Below, one piece after another: positions 46,849 through 59,152 of a stretch of 64,000 nt of DNA. Under the pieces are notes generated by a model that was given only the letters and a program-made list of their open reading frames with translations, was not told the origin of the DNA and made no database searches. Source of the DNA: Dryococelus australis (lineage: Eukaryota > Arthropoda > Insecta > Phasmatodea > Phasmatidae); assembly GCA_029891345.1 (NCBI GenBank), contig CM057002.1, positions 63,540,777 to 63,604,776 on the forward strand, given 5' to 3'. The translations under genes and the position numbers were made by a program. Positions within the stretch are counted from its first letter, which is position 1. Each line of letters starts with the position of its first letter.

Positions 46849-47421
46849 GTATCAGCCGGCATCACTGATTACTATAGTAAGCAGCTATAACTTCCTTTAC
46901 AGAAGCAGTTTTTTTTGTAACACATGAGTGATTACACACTCAGGTGCTAGGATTATCAATTTACTAGGTGCGTTTACTCTGGAGCAGGCCACGTGTACTT
47001 GCCAGTGCGAGAATCAGCCCTCGCTCATATCACATCCTGCCTCGTTTAGAGACTGTCCTTGGGCCTCATTTTTTGTCACTGCAAAACAGACCTTAAGACA
47101 TTGCAGTCTTGAATTTGAAAGCGTTATCAGATTAAATCATTGACATGTGCATTGGGAAATATTATCTGCACCCCCTTCCCTCATCAAATGATATATATCC
47201 TAGAATACCGTGGCTTTGGTTGCATATTTTCGCCAAGCCTTCCCATGGAGCTTGATGCTATTGAAGCATTTTGGCAGTAGAATTAACAGAGCCCCGACCA
47301 TAGAGAAGAAGCTTGTGTGGGGATAGCGTAGGAGGATATATGCCGTTGATGAAACCCGCGGAGTAATAGGATTTATCATCCATTTTTACAACTGCGCTCC
47401 GAATTCAAGATAGTGGGAATC

Positions 47422-47837
47422 CACTGATTCATAGTGAAATCCAACTATTCGAATCAGTGAAAATGGCTCCACTTAGAACCAGCGGGAAACCAATGAATGT
47501 TTCAGTGAAAAAATTTTACTCATTTAATTAGTGACGTAAAATTATTTCACTTATTGAATACGTGATGGCCGACTACAGCGGCGAATTAAGTGTTGTTTTT
47601 ATTGAATGTAGCCAAATAATTACGTGATCCATGACTTATCCATAAGTCAAAAATAAACCCCGGGGTAAAAAGTGAAAAAAATGACTTGTGTCAGCGGAAA
47701 ATTCCACTAATATAAGTGAGGGAAATTTGGCATTTTTTCACTGATTGGTCAGTTAAATTCACTGAAGTAACTATTGAATCAGTAAAATAGGTTTGATTGA
47801 TTGTAACAGTGACATTCTTACTGATTCAGATTTAGTG
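47422..47837. mobile_element. candidate CACT-type element (TCACTGATTC word family)
   Basis: The word CACTGATTC / GAATCAGTG and variants (TTCAGTGAAAA, CACTTATTGAA, TTTCACTGATTGG, AATCAGTAAAA, TACTGATTCAG) recur densely and in both orientations through about 415 bp between CACTGATTCATAGTG and the right tip GATTTAGTG. This matches the subterminal-repeat style of the other CACTG elements. No transposase, tRNA-like module or confirmed target duplication. Confidence 0.45.
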
Positions 47838-48529
47838 TGTGTGTTTCCAGATTTTAACTTTATTTACACCCCCTAAAACCACTACGGGAACTATATAAAT
47901 ACTATATTTTGTTGTAAAATTGTTAACGTCGTTTAATCCTTGTAACATCTTCTTAACTAGAAACGTTATTTTCATAACTTTTTTTCGATTTACTTCATAA
48001 CTACAAAATTAAGATCGTATAAATACACATTTTCCTTCTGAGTATTTTTAATTATCACGATACTGGAATGTATCCAAAATACGTTGAAAATTATTGTAGT
48101 GAATTAAAGTTCAGGTTTGTTGGAAAATAAAATAAACCATATCTGCCATGTTACTGATATAACATGTGATTTCGATAGTTTTCTAGGTGATTCGCAAGTT
48201 TATAGTTTGGACAAAACCAATTAAACGTTGCAACACAAAATTAGTTTCAGTGCAGCTGGAATGAGCACTATATTCCAATCAATCTTAATCGAAAATTACG
48301 TTTGATATTATAAACCGCTATATAATATGCATTTTGAACCTACGTAAAGAACCTCATAACAATTAAACAACGCGATGTATTATGTTGACCGCGCAGTCTA
48401 CGAAAATAAGCTTAATAATTTATTGATACTGATCGATTTTATACATTTTTTTGCGACTCTTGATTTTAATGTTAAGAGCATGGGGAAAAATTGTAATTTA
48501 CGTAGCATAATATTGAAAACATATTCGAA

Positions 48530-49052
48530 CATTTTCCACCTTCTTAGGGATTTGAATTTTGAAAAAAAATCCTAAATTTAGTTTTTTGGAGTTTGTATAC
48601 AGAACTTTTAAAGTAACGTGCATAACAATATTCTACCGGGTTACTAAGCTTTTGAGAAGTCATCAAAATTAATTTTACAGCATTTTAATGAGTTGAATTT
48701 TAAAATTGTTGAAATAAAATTTAGGCCTTATGTAGGTAAATTTTTATTCCTTTTTACACTCTTAGGGGTTGAGTTTTAAGAAATTGATAAAATTACGATT
48801 TTAGGTGTTTCTATTAGCTATAGTTTAAAGCTAATAGTACAAATACAAATAGTACAAATATCTCATTGGGTTAATGAGCTATTGAGGAGACCTCAGAAAA
48901 ACTTTTCACCCCTTTTCACGCTCTTAGGGGTTGAATTAAAAATAATCATGAAAGTAATTTTTAGGTGTTTGCATAGGCTATGTTTTGAAGCTAAGAGCAT
49001 AAATATTTCTCATCGGCTTAATGAGCTATTTAGGAGTACTCGATAATATATT
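48530..49052. repeat. degenerate ~155-bp tandem array, interrupted by LTR
   Basis: A unit with TTTTTCAC.CCTTTT, CACTCTTAGGGGTTGA, ATTTTTAGGTGTTT, TAGCTATGTTTTAAAGCTAA and GGTTAATGAGCTATT repeats with anchors near 48535, 48755 and 48910. The next unit start (TTTTAGCCCATTTTACTCTC GTAGAGG) is found at 50305, on the far side of the solo LTR. It is non-coding. Confidence 0.7.
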
Positions 49053-49344
49053 TCTACGCGTTACTCCATTGCATCGCGCGAGCGAAGAGCGTGTGAAGGA
49101 AAGATTAGTTATGTGATAAGGGGTGGCGAGAACGGAGGAATGAATGATAGGAGAGCAGCGATATTCCTATCAGGGTTTTTATTTACAAAGTGTGACGCCG
49201 CGCGTTATTCCGCCTGGTGTCGTGATAATTTTTTTTTGTGATTAGCGTGCTCCTGACACTCAGCAGATTGAATTTTCTCGCCTATCTGAAGAATTTTCTA
49301 GTGGGTCACTGATCTAGTTTCTCTCAGCGTGACTCGGGGAGCGT

Positions 49345-49380
49345 CGAACCTTCCAGAAGGTCAGGGCGACTGATATATAA
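49345..49380 (+). promoter_or_regulatory. heat-shock-like element and TATA box in LTR
   Basis: CGAACCTTCCAGAAGGTC contains three perfect alternating nGAAn/nTTCn pentamers and a partial fourth, the binding pattern of heat shock factor. TATATAA follows 12 bp downstream. It is probably the LTR's own promoter. Confidence 0.6.
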
Positions 49381-49599
49381 GTGCCACGGGTCTTCGAGAG
49401 TGGAGTCGATGAGTTGTCATGAGAGTCCGGGAGTCTGGACGATTGTGCAACGTTAAGCGATATACGACGCGCTGGAAGCGCAACGAGTAGCGCCAGAAGT
49501 GACCAGCGGGAGGTAAGTCTGCGACTGTGAGCATGAAGCAGTGCAGCGTGCGACTAGCAAACTGCCCTATTGGACTAGATGCATGGGCGAAAGAGATTA

Positions 49600-50018
49600 T
49601 AGGCTGTTCACTGTAAAATGAGCACTTTTGAAAGCCCTCCTTAAGATATACTTGTATGCACGTTGTGAATTCTTCCATCTTATGTATAATTAACGTTGTC
49701 ATGGGCCTCATCACTTTATTCATGCGTTGGTCAAGTAAAACTATGTAGTTATTAGAAAAGCGAATATTGTACAAATCGGTTCATTTTTTTAACTTCGATG
49801 CATTAAAAAATACAAAAAAGGAGGAAAATAATTTAAGTTATCAGAAATTGTTACCTATCACTTTTTGTTTTACGTTTAGATATGGAGCTACTTTCCCTCC
49901 ATCTTTAACCACTCTACTGGTCGCATGTCACTCATTTCGCCCGTTAAACTATATGTAGGGGCAGTGACATTTTTCTATGGTTGATTTCAAAAGTTCTCAC
50001 TTTATCGTGAACAGCCTT
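49600..50018 (+). mobile_element. M-family MITE inside the solo LTR
   Basis: Left TAGGCTGTTCACTGTAAAAT after TA; right TTTATCGTGAACAGCCTT followed by TG. It is well preserved (CTTGTATGCACGTTGTGAAT, ATGGAGCTACTTTCCCTCC), so it is younger than the LTR. Confidence 0.9.
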
Positions 50019-50379
50019 TGCAAATGATGGCAACTGACATACCGAACGTGTGTTAATGATGAGCATTAGTTAATTGTTTATAACCGATCCAAGATATTAA
50101 GAAGGGTGTTATTAAGAGTTGAAATAGACATTTAATATTGCGCTTACTTAGAAATAAAAAGAGTAATAGTGGAGATAGATAATTCAATTCTGTAAATTAT
50201 GGCTGTGTGAATATATTAAAATTTAATTTAGTTCTTTTATTTTTACTAAGATCGCCATCCTTTACGAAGTCAGACACGCTCCTCAGGTGTCTTGTAACAA
50301 TATTTTAGCCCATTTTACTCTCGTAGAGGTCGAATTACTAACAATAATTTCTTATTGAGTGCGTGCATTCTAAGGGAAA

Positions 50380-50605
50380 GGGCAGCGATGGTGTAGTAAT
50401 CAGACTACTCGCCTGCCACCTGGCGAGGTCACTTCCGGAATTTTGTGCATGGAAATCGTGCCGGACGATGCCGTTGGTCGGCGGATTTTCTCTGAAATCT
50501 CCCGTTTCTCCGCCCTTTCTTTCCGGCGCTGTTCCGTACTCACCTAGTTTCACCCTAATCGGCTCTCAAGACCTCGATGTTAAGAGCCGCTCAAATCTAT
50601 TTACT
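50380..50605 (+). mobile_element. SINE family S copy
   Basis: The head GGCAGCGATGGTGTAGTAATC and the body match the 31.4-kb copy: GGAATTTTGTGCATGGAAAT, CGTGCCGGACGATGCCGTTG, GGTCGGCGGATTTTCTCTG, ATCTCCCGTTTCTCC and ATCGGCTCTCAAGACCTCGA. The B box is degraded (GGTCACTTCCGG). Confidence 0.8.
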
Positions 50606-50944
50606 CGACCTAAGATGAAGCCATCCCTATATTTTCACGCTTCTGCGTCCAGTGTTTTGGGCTGCGCATTGCTGAGTGAGAGAGTCAGTCGGGAAACTTA
50701 ATTTTATAAACAGAGATAGAGAATGTTAACAAATAACGCATGCAAACTCTGTCAAGAGTGATTACTCACGAAAATATAGGTGTTATACATATATGACAGA
50801 GCCTAACACGTGTCCTAAATATAGAACATGTCCTTAAAAGTAGAGGTGATGATACACACTTTATATTAGAATAGCACAATCAGGATATCATTTACCTGAA
50901 ATTCTTGAGTGTATGAATAGTGTACAAAACATTAATATATCCAC

Positions 50945-51037
50945 AGTAAATACTGTCTTTGTCATAAAGTATGTCAGTAAATACTGTCTTTGTCATAAAG
51001 TATGTCAGTAAATACTGTCTTTGTCATAAAGTATGTC
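50945..51037. repeat. 31-bp tandem repeat, 3 perfect units
   Basis: Three identical contiguous 31-bp units beginning AGTAAATACTGTCTTTGTCA and ending AAAGTATGTC. Perfect identity implies recent expansion or gene conversion. Confidence 0.95.
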
Positions 51038-51614
51038 ACAGGGATAATGGTGGTTAACACCATATTGTTTCTAGAATTTTCGCCTTGCAAAGAGACAGCC
51101 GAGTATTCCTAATATACAATAAAAAATTTTATAATATACAGAACGTTTATCTCATGTTTTTATGCTGGAGTGTATCATTTTAGACATAACAATAAATATT
51201 ATACATTAATCTATCTAAAACAAATGGGGTTGATAAGCTTAATTTAAAAAAAATTAAAAACATAACTTTAACATGTTTATGTAAATATTTCCTCTTCTGT
51301 TTTAAAAAAAAAAACCTTTAATAATATTACCATGGGCTTGCGCCATAATCAGAAATTTTTCTAGGATGTTGTCTCGTCAAGTAATAATTTCTCTGCATAG
51401 AACGTTACGCCGTTTGCACACACAAACTTATGTGCCCAAGCATTTCATAGCGCCAGGAAACTGGTTTGTCACTAGGCTCAGCTGTGTATATACTTAATGT
51501 TTACGAAAATCCTTCGTAGTTGCAATGATGCCGTAACATGACATTATTTATTAAAGCCGTGGTTTTTGCGGATGTCGCTATGAGAATTCACGACCTGCAC
51601 TTGCCCGGCAGTTA

Positions 51615-52045
51615 TAGAATATTCACGTTAAAACGATCACTTTTGAAATCCCTGCCTAAAATTTACTTGTTTGCACGATGTGAATTCTTCCGCCTTATGC
51701 AAGGTTAGAACTGTCGCGTGCTTCATCACTTCATTCATGCGCCAGTCAAGCGAAACTATGGAATTATTTGCAGAGTAAATATCTTATAAATCTGCTCACT
51801 TTTACACTTCGATGCATGAAAAAATAAACCGGAAGCGAAATAAATAATTAAAGTTATCATAAATGGTTACGTAACACTTTTTATTCGACATTGAGATACG
51901 GAACTAGGCCTGCTTCCCATCCATCGTTACCAACTTTACTGGGCGTATGTCACTCAGCGCACCTGTTAAAATATATGCAGGTACGAGGCAGCGACATTTT
52001 TCAAAGGTTGATTTTAAAAGTGGTCACTTTATCGTGAACAACCTT
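51615..52045 (+). mobile_element. M-family MITE, full length
   Basis: Left TAGAATATTCACGTTAAAAC after TA; right TTATCGTGAACAACCTT followed by TG. Interior landmarks GTTTGCACGATGTGAATTC and ACTGGGCGTATGTCACTCA are present. An insertion GGCCTGCTTC near 51907 distinguishes it. Confidence 0.85.
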
Positions 52046-54719
52046 TGAAAAATAACTCTTAAATCTCTTCAAGCCACCGAGTCATGTTGTAATCTTGCCG
52101 AGTCTCAATCCTGCCGGTCGTGTCGGAAGTAATGCCAAATGTTCATTTAAATTCACGAATAAAACAATATAATTTAAATTAAAAAAAAACCACAAATTAA
52201 AACTTTAGCATTAGTAATATGCGCAAATACAATAAGAAGTTCAATTGAATATATAAATAAGGAAAGTACATATCCGAAGAATATTATTTTGTTATCTTAC
52301 ATCGCCATATTACAACACGCGTAAAAGTCTTATGCGATTTATTAGAACTTAGCTGTACTTCAAGGTAACGTAAAATTAAAGTTCGAATATAAACCCGAAT
52401 TTTTCTTTGCGCTTGTTTATTAATCTGTCTTCAATTATCTGTAAGCACGAATTTAATTAACATGGCTCAATAGTTCTCTTTCATCGCTTGTTACTTTGCT
52501 ACGACCGTTAATAACTTCCATCGTCAAGTTAACATGGTAGACTGAATATCTGCACGAAAAAAACCTTCTTTCAGAGCGTTGAAAAAGTAATCGGACCCCG
52601 AATGTAGGCTGCCTCACAGATGGGAAAGAAAATTTCTATGCCACATTCTATACGAACTCCAGTAATCACCACGTCATCCTACACTTCCGAGTTTATTTTT
52701 TTAGTTCGCCTGTCAAATCCTGCTTAAGATTCGCCCTCGCCAGCTCTCATTCTCAACTCCACCTCGTTAAATTTTACGAATTACGTTTTTTTTTTTTTTT
52801 TTTGCTGATCCGCTTTAGAAAGGATTAAACCATCCGCTCAGTGTGAAAAGTTGTTCCTCGTTGAATTTACCGAGCACGTACTTGCAACAAAAAAAAAATT
52901 TGCTGCTGATCAAAAGATTTTCTCTGAAACACCGTCAGATGCACACGTTTCTGCGTACTTAGGTTACGAGTTGATTCATCCAACGCCGAAGGCAGATACA
53001 AACACGCGAAACGCTTTGCAATTTCAGCTTTGCTATGTAAATCTGTAATTTCCCGTAAAACGCGGTTTACATTGATTACGTTGAACATATTATGAAGAGT
53101 ATAACGTTAGATTATAATACTGCATAGCGGAAACTTCGGTCGCTATATCTACTGTGAAACGCCTACGATTTCAAAATTATATTTTTTTTTTTCTGGAGAA
53201 CATACAATTTTGAGATTCACCGCGAAACAATTTTAAATAAACCACCTGCTTAATAATGGGAACATAATACGGGAAAGTTACTAAACATCGGGCTGAAAAT
53301 GCAGAATTCTTGAGGTATCCGTACTGTAAACAAATTTGTTTCTTCACTCAGCAGTAAATAATATAACCATTCTAGCTGACCATATACTCGTACACACCGA
53401 TGTAAATTCGCGAATTATTTCTTAGCATGTGCTTATATATCGTGAACCGTTTGAGATACGGGCACGATGACTAAGTCAAAATGTTACTTTCCTTTAGTAC
53501 ATTTAACCACGTAATTTTTTTAAAGACAATATGCGTGTTATTTATTTGGAATTAAAAACTTGCTCTCTTTTGAAAGATTTTGGAAATTTTAAACGTTCAT
53601 TTGTAATCATTGGGTGCTGTTTCTTTAAGAAAAATAATTGCAGTTTGAAAGTGTTGAAGTTTAGAGAGAGAAATATACACGACACTGAATCTCATACACA
53701 GTTGGAGCTCCTGACCTGCGAGTTGACTTGTACACATTCGTGTATAACTCTCTCTTCCATTATCACGTTTCTTGTAAGAGAGCTTAGCTACAATTTTACT
53801 AATAAGGAAATCCGCAAAAGATTTCAGGAATCCACATCTTACAAGGCGAAACAGTTTGGCTGCAAATGTAGCCTACCGGATATATCGGCGTTTCACTTTA
53901 AAAATTAATATATAAATATAAGTATTTTACAGCAGAAGGCGATAAATTTACAAATTTTGTTTCAGAAACAGCATGCAGTATTACTTTCTCTTCAAGTTAC
54001 AATTTTACTAAAGAATACGTAGTTAAATTCATGTTGTTTTATATTTCAATTTGAAAAATAAGAATTTGGCAATTTTGAGAATACGAGTCTACAGTTACAA
54101 AAATTAATACTTCAATTCCATTGAAGAGAATCGATTAATAAATACTGTTAACATACTCTGGTTGGATAACAAGCCGTAGTTCAGTTCGATTAATTTATTT
54201 TGAGGTTTGTTTACATCAGTTTGGTTTCTGTTTGAATATGTTAAAACACATCAGCTTATGTTCGAAATTTACGCTTTACGAATATTTGTGTGTAATCATG
54301 AATCATGAATCACGAATCCTTTAATAAACGACGTTTCTCAGTGAAGATTGAGTATTTCAGAAATTGTGTCCGCAGTGTCCACCGAGACTTTTTTTTTTAA
54401 ATAGATGTATTCCTCTTGCTTTCAATTTCAAGAACTATAAATTTAAACCGAGTTTAGGGATCCACAAAATATATTGCTTTCCTAAGCATAACCGGTATAA
54501 GCTTCCCATTTTGCTGTGATACGCAGTAGAAGGCAAAATAAATTTTTCTGATGCTTTTCCTAATATATATGTTAAGTGGAAGATTGTTGAGAATTATGCT
54601 GGTATACGAAGACATTCGCATAATGACTCTGAAAACAAATCACTTTGCCCACACTATGGGAATACTTTAATTTAAGTGTTATAGTGTTCTCCGTTGTTCA
54701 AATAGTGTAGCTACATGTA
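52046..54719. other. no gene seen; one 125-codon unknown frame
   Basis: AT-rich. A frame at 53531-53908 (+, 125 codons) is cysteine-rich in places (CELTCTHSC) but shows no recognisable domain, signal peptide or flanking splice context. I regard it as probably random. T19 lies at about 52785-52803. Confidence 0.45.
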
Positions 54720-54935
54720 CACTGTAAAATTTTTTCTAGTAGACTTCCTAAACGAAATGGGAATTCTTAACCTGTAGTAGTTGTGGAAATAAAACCACAC
54801 GTCAGGCTGCTGACATAGGAATGTCAACGTCACGACTATTCAGAGTTGGGAACTTCCCTAAGCATTGTACTAATTCCTCAGCAAATAGAGGAACTCTACC
54901 ATCGATGTATGGGAAACAACCTTACCATTCATGAT
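54720..54935 (+). mobile_element. CACTG-type terminal region, left partner
   Basis: CACTGTAAAATTTTTTCTAG begins a region whose landmarks GGAAATAAAACCACACGTC, AGTTGGGAACTTCC and GATGTATGGGAAACAAC recur in inverted order at 59560-59765. No tRNA-like module is seen within it. Confidence 0.5.
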
Positions 54936-55813
54936 TCATTACTATATTTACACACCTATATGGTACTCTTGAGAACAATTTCTTAGTTTATGTATTAAAT
55001 TCAAAGTTTGTACCCTCATATATATTTTAATTTTTTTACAACTATCCACTTTTTGACACGACTAGAACAAATATGGCGGGGATAACCTTCATTACCCAAA
55101 TAAAAATACTTTGTAAGTCAACATGGAATCCGAACATCCTTTTGGCCGGCTTATAACCTCATCATGTGACTCTCATTGCCATCTTATACCTGGGCAAAGC
55201 CGGTTAGTTCTGATAGTACCTATCACATAATTTCCTGAATTCATCTAAAAACGTTCGCAATATCATTCACTCATTTTGATCGCAATTCATTCCACTAGGA
55301 GTCGTATGAATATTTCGTACAGAACTCGACTCTTCGTCCCGAGTAGTTATCTGTGGGAATATAATGTACTACAGCTTGAGCATTTTGTTCAATGACTATT
55401 TGACTGTCATCGCTGTATAGGCTAGACAATTGTCGAACTCCTGGAATGTACACTAGAGAAGTTCTGCTTTCTAATACAGTGCAAGTCACACAGTAAAACC
55501 ACTTCTCGAAACATTGGGCGTTCTGAAACGTCTCTGGTGACGGCGAGTTGCGAAGGAAGCTGCACGCAGTGATGATAAAGGTGATGCAGGTCCTATTTGT
55601 TCTTGAGATTTACGCATCATAGTTCTAAGAGCTGCAACACTGGACCAGTTTTTTCAAAAGCTCTTAGGGAAACTGGCGAGTCACGAGTCCTTAAATGTTC
55701 CATGCTGGCTTCACGTGTCTCACTGCAGGATTTTATGTCCCGCCTTTTATTTTCTAAAGTCACAAGTCTTGGTTGAGAGGGTGGGGTCGAAAGGTGAACT
55801 AATAATAGAGTAA

Positions 55814-56451
55814 GGCAGGATTTACAACAACCCGTCGCATCCGTCCGTCATCCGTCGGTAAATCACGTGACCACCAACCAATCAGAGGTGACCATTAATT
55901 CTATCCGCCCGTCCGTCAAAATCTTGGCAAGCTTTAACTTTCGACGGACGAACGGATGAAATTTACAGCCTTCTAAACTTGCACGTTTTGTTACTCGTTC
56001 ATTCTGAGTTCTTTACAAGGTCGTGTAGTGTGTGCAGTGTTTTGTTTTGGCTGTCTTTTGGTTTCACATGTTTGTTTATGAAATTGTAAAAATAAATTAA
56101 GTTATCTACTGAAGAGTAATTTATCATTATGTTTGGAAACACGAGCTCCTTTTGTACAATAATAAAAGTAATAAAATCATCCTTTATTTGCTATTTAAAA
56201 TTTTGTTTACATCGAATAATTTCCGTTACGTACGTGTAAGTACGTTTTTGGGTACCTAATTAAAAACAAAACACCGGAAAAAAAGGAATTATTTTCTTCT
56301 TTGTAAAAATTTTGGTTTTTATTAGTTTGCAGCAATGAACTTGCGATGGACGTACGAAGTTTGGTTGTAAACCGCTCGGCTGTGAGACGGACAAATGCAC
56401 GACGGACGGGCGGATGATGGACTGACGCGGCAGGCTATTGTAAATTCTGCC
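55814..56451. mobile_element. Harbinger-like non-autonomous element A
   Basis: Inverted ends GGCAGGATTTACAACAACCC and the complement of GGCTATTGTAAATTCTGCC, both continuing into GTCCGTCATCCGTC-type repeats (left CATCCGTCCGTCATCCGTC; right GACGGACGGGCGGATGATGG). Flanks are TAA and TAT, a near-match to a 3-bp TWA target duplication as in PIF/Harbinger. There is no transposase in 638 bp. Confidence 0.6.
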
Positions 56452-56755
56452 TATGAGATAAGTAATCGTTCCCGTGTTATAGTAGCTGGGCAGATTGGGC
56501 AAATACCCTGGATGGTTGATAGGGTGCGGAGTGCAATGCGTAAGGATATTTATTATATATATATACATTTTCTTAAAAAATTCTTGAAATACTACTAGCC
56601 AGCAGTTATCGGCCACGTACCGCCAACTTCCAACATTAATATAACATATATAATAACATAGTAGTAAATATGAGGATGGTGGGAGGGAGGGCGAGAGGTA
56701 AGTTGCCAGGGTGCCAGTCAACTAAACCGGGGCCTGGACCAGTTAAAGATTAGTA

Positions 56756-57183
56756 AAGGCTGTTCTCGGTAAAGCGAGCACTTTTGAAATCAACCTGACA
56801 AAAAAAAAAAGCACTGCCCATATCTGCATATGTTTCGACGGGCGCCCTGAGTGACATGCGCTCAGTAAAGTTGGTAACGACGGATGGGAAGTAGTTCCGT
56901 ATCTTAACGTGGAATAAAAAGTGTTAGTTAACCATTTCTGATAACTTAAAATTATTTCATTCGCTTTCAATTTTTTTAACGCCCCAATGTGAAAAAAAAA
57001 TAGCATATTTATAAAATGTTTACTTTTCTAATAATTTCACAGTTCCACTTGACCGAGGCATGAATAAAGTGATAGGGCCCATGTTAATGTTAACCTTACA
57101 CAAGGCGGAAGACTGCACAACGTGCATACAAGTAGATCTTAGGCAGAGCTTTCAAAAGTGCTCACTTAATCGTGAACACCTGT
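56756..57183 (-). mobile_element. M-family MITE, full length
   Basis: Left AAGGCTGTTCTCGGTAAAGC after TA; interior TGACATGCGCTCAGTAAAGTT and ACAAGTAGATCTTAGGCAGA; right CTCACTTAATCGTGAACACC, with the terminal few bases altered. Confidence 0.85.
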
Positions 57184-59152
57184 TACCTCGGCGGACTGTC
57201 CAGCTTGTTCAAACTTCCGAAATTCCGATTCTGTTTGGGAAAATAGTTTATAAGAAAGTGTGCTATCCTCTTTCCGGGCCTACGCTTGGCTTTCATTTGC
57301 GCATCATTGCGTAACGAAGAGAGCTGAGTGCAACAACGAGCTATTGAGGAAAATATGCCACAATCGCAGTAACTACATCCGTGTTCCAATAACCGACTAC
57401 TTTATGAAAATAACACTATTAAAATCACGTGGATGGATTCGCGATTACTTCTGGTATATTTTAAATACAACTTAATGTGTAGTAAAAACAGGGAATTGTT
57501 TTTTTTTTTGTATTTAAAAGCGTTTATCACAAGCACGTAGCCAACATCGACCTACCCCAAAGGAACACAACTGTCAAAGTTACATGGTAAACACTGATGA
57601 CGTGTTTGTATATGCCTCAATTTTAAAAGACAAGCACTTTTATATGTACGAGATAATTTTGCCAATCTAAACTTAATCAAACTGCACTACAAATTGTTTA
57701 CAGGAAGTATAGATACATTTCTAGGCACTTGTTCACTAAACAGTATCCTATCCTCAATATCGAATCCATGTCGTTTTTGCTAAACGTATTGGCAGGGGAG
57801 CAGTTCAATGTTGCGACACGGAACCTGGGTTTGCGCAGCCAGCAAGATCGGTCTACCTCATCTTTAGTCTATTGTCACAAGTAAAACGTCACTTTTTTAC
57901 CCAATGTATTTGAGAGCTCCTATGGTGATATCGTGTCTGTGATGTGAGCATTGGTATCGTCCCGGTAATTGATCGTTCTTAATGGTTTTCGCTGTGACTG
58001 TAATCGACAAGGCGCCAAGCTCACGAGGCGGGAATCCAGGGCAATAATGGCGTTACTTCATGACCATGTTCGTGTGATGTGGTTCGGTGCCCAATTACAG
58101 ACAGGAGGTCCCGTCATTATTGTTAAGCGTTTCCGGCTTAACCATGCGATGCAAAAATAAAAAAAATCTTTGATGTTCGACTTCCCAAGCTGCGGCGCGC
58201 ACTCGAATTTTCAAACTGACAATGACGTGAAAACTGCATGCTCGGCTCATATTCGTGTGTTCGCTCCTGACAAGCTTCTGATGGGGAAAAATTAATCCCA
58301 CTTGCCTTCTATTCCTATTCCAGGAAATACTAGTGCAGTTTACTTGTGTGTGTCTTACCAACTCCTCACACGTATTTTCAGTGTCCTTAATTACCTCTGC
58401 TTAAACTAGAAGTTTATTATTATTTGCGTGTGTTATGTATATTTTCATTATTTGTATGGACTAATTAAAGGTTTCGTCAGTTGCTAGAAATGTAAAATGT
58501 ATATATAATACAATTTTTTTTTCTATTTATCACCACGCTTAATTTTTAATATTATTTAGGCATAAAAATTTGGTTATGCTGTGTTTGGGACCCGACCGTA
58601 TGTTTTGCGTGAATAAGTCTACGTTGACGCGCTCAGACACCTTGATGTTTATTTTACGTTCCCGGCACCGCTTCACTCGATCATATGGAGTTTTATGGGT
58701 ATCACTTAGATTGCTTTTGAGATGCTCTTTCCAACTGTTTACGATTTCTGTATTTCGACTTGGCTTGGATTTTTGACGAATGTAGGCCCAAATTGTGTTA
58801 AGTTTGCTTAATTTTTTTACATTAAACGCATACAATTTCACAATAACCACGCCACAGAAATGTTTTTATACACACAATCGATTGGGCTTGATGAGACCTG
58901 TCGATTGAAACCTAAACGAGCGTTGTAGCTTCTCGTAGTCAAAAGTTATACTACGCGTAAGTTATGAAACGCGGCGAAACGAACTCAAAATTGCGTAACA
59001 TATTCTAGGTTCCTTTAGCAATCAAGTGGTGTAATTGAATTTTGAATGTAGGCGATAGATTCGGAGCTGCAATGTTAAACTCTATCCCCCGATTTTGTTA
59101 TTGGATTTTCTGGATTGCCTCCCACTTTGGTTGCAAATCTAAAGACGTATTA
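57184..59152. other. no gene seen
   Basis: No repeat family or domain recognised. A minus-strand frame at 58539-58850 (103 codons, lysine- and arginine-rich) is not matched to any family I know. Confidence 0.45.

Larger units (their letters stand above)
49053..50299 (+). mobile_element. solo LTR (copia-like) with 5-bp target duplication
   Basis: Flanked by ATATT at 49048-49052 and 50300-50304. The flanking tandem-array units join up when the LTR is removed. The right end GGTGTCTTGTAACA and the U5 match the LTR at 28.8-29.9 kb. It contains a TATA box (49374-49380) with an upstream heat-shock-like element, and an M MITE at 49600-50018. Without the MITE it is about 828 bp. The left tip TCTACGCGTTAC is a decayed TGTTA-type start. 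No internal retrotransposon sequence remains. Confidence 0.7.

Noticed and set aside
49361..49774. 137-codon minus-strand frame as a gene
   Set aside because: It spans the junction between the solo LTR and the M MITE, so it is a chance frame across two mobile elements.
56260..56721. 153-codon minus-strand frame as a gene
   Set aside because: It covers the right end of the Harbinger-like element A and AT-rich flank; the proline/serine-rich part is the CCGTCCGT repeat.
58539..58850. 103-codon basic protein, possibly MADF-like
   Set aside because: A WxxIR...SWKEHL pattern was considered, but the spacing and surrounding residues do not support a MADF or other DNA-binding domain.
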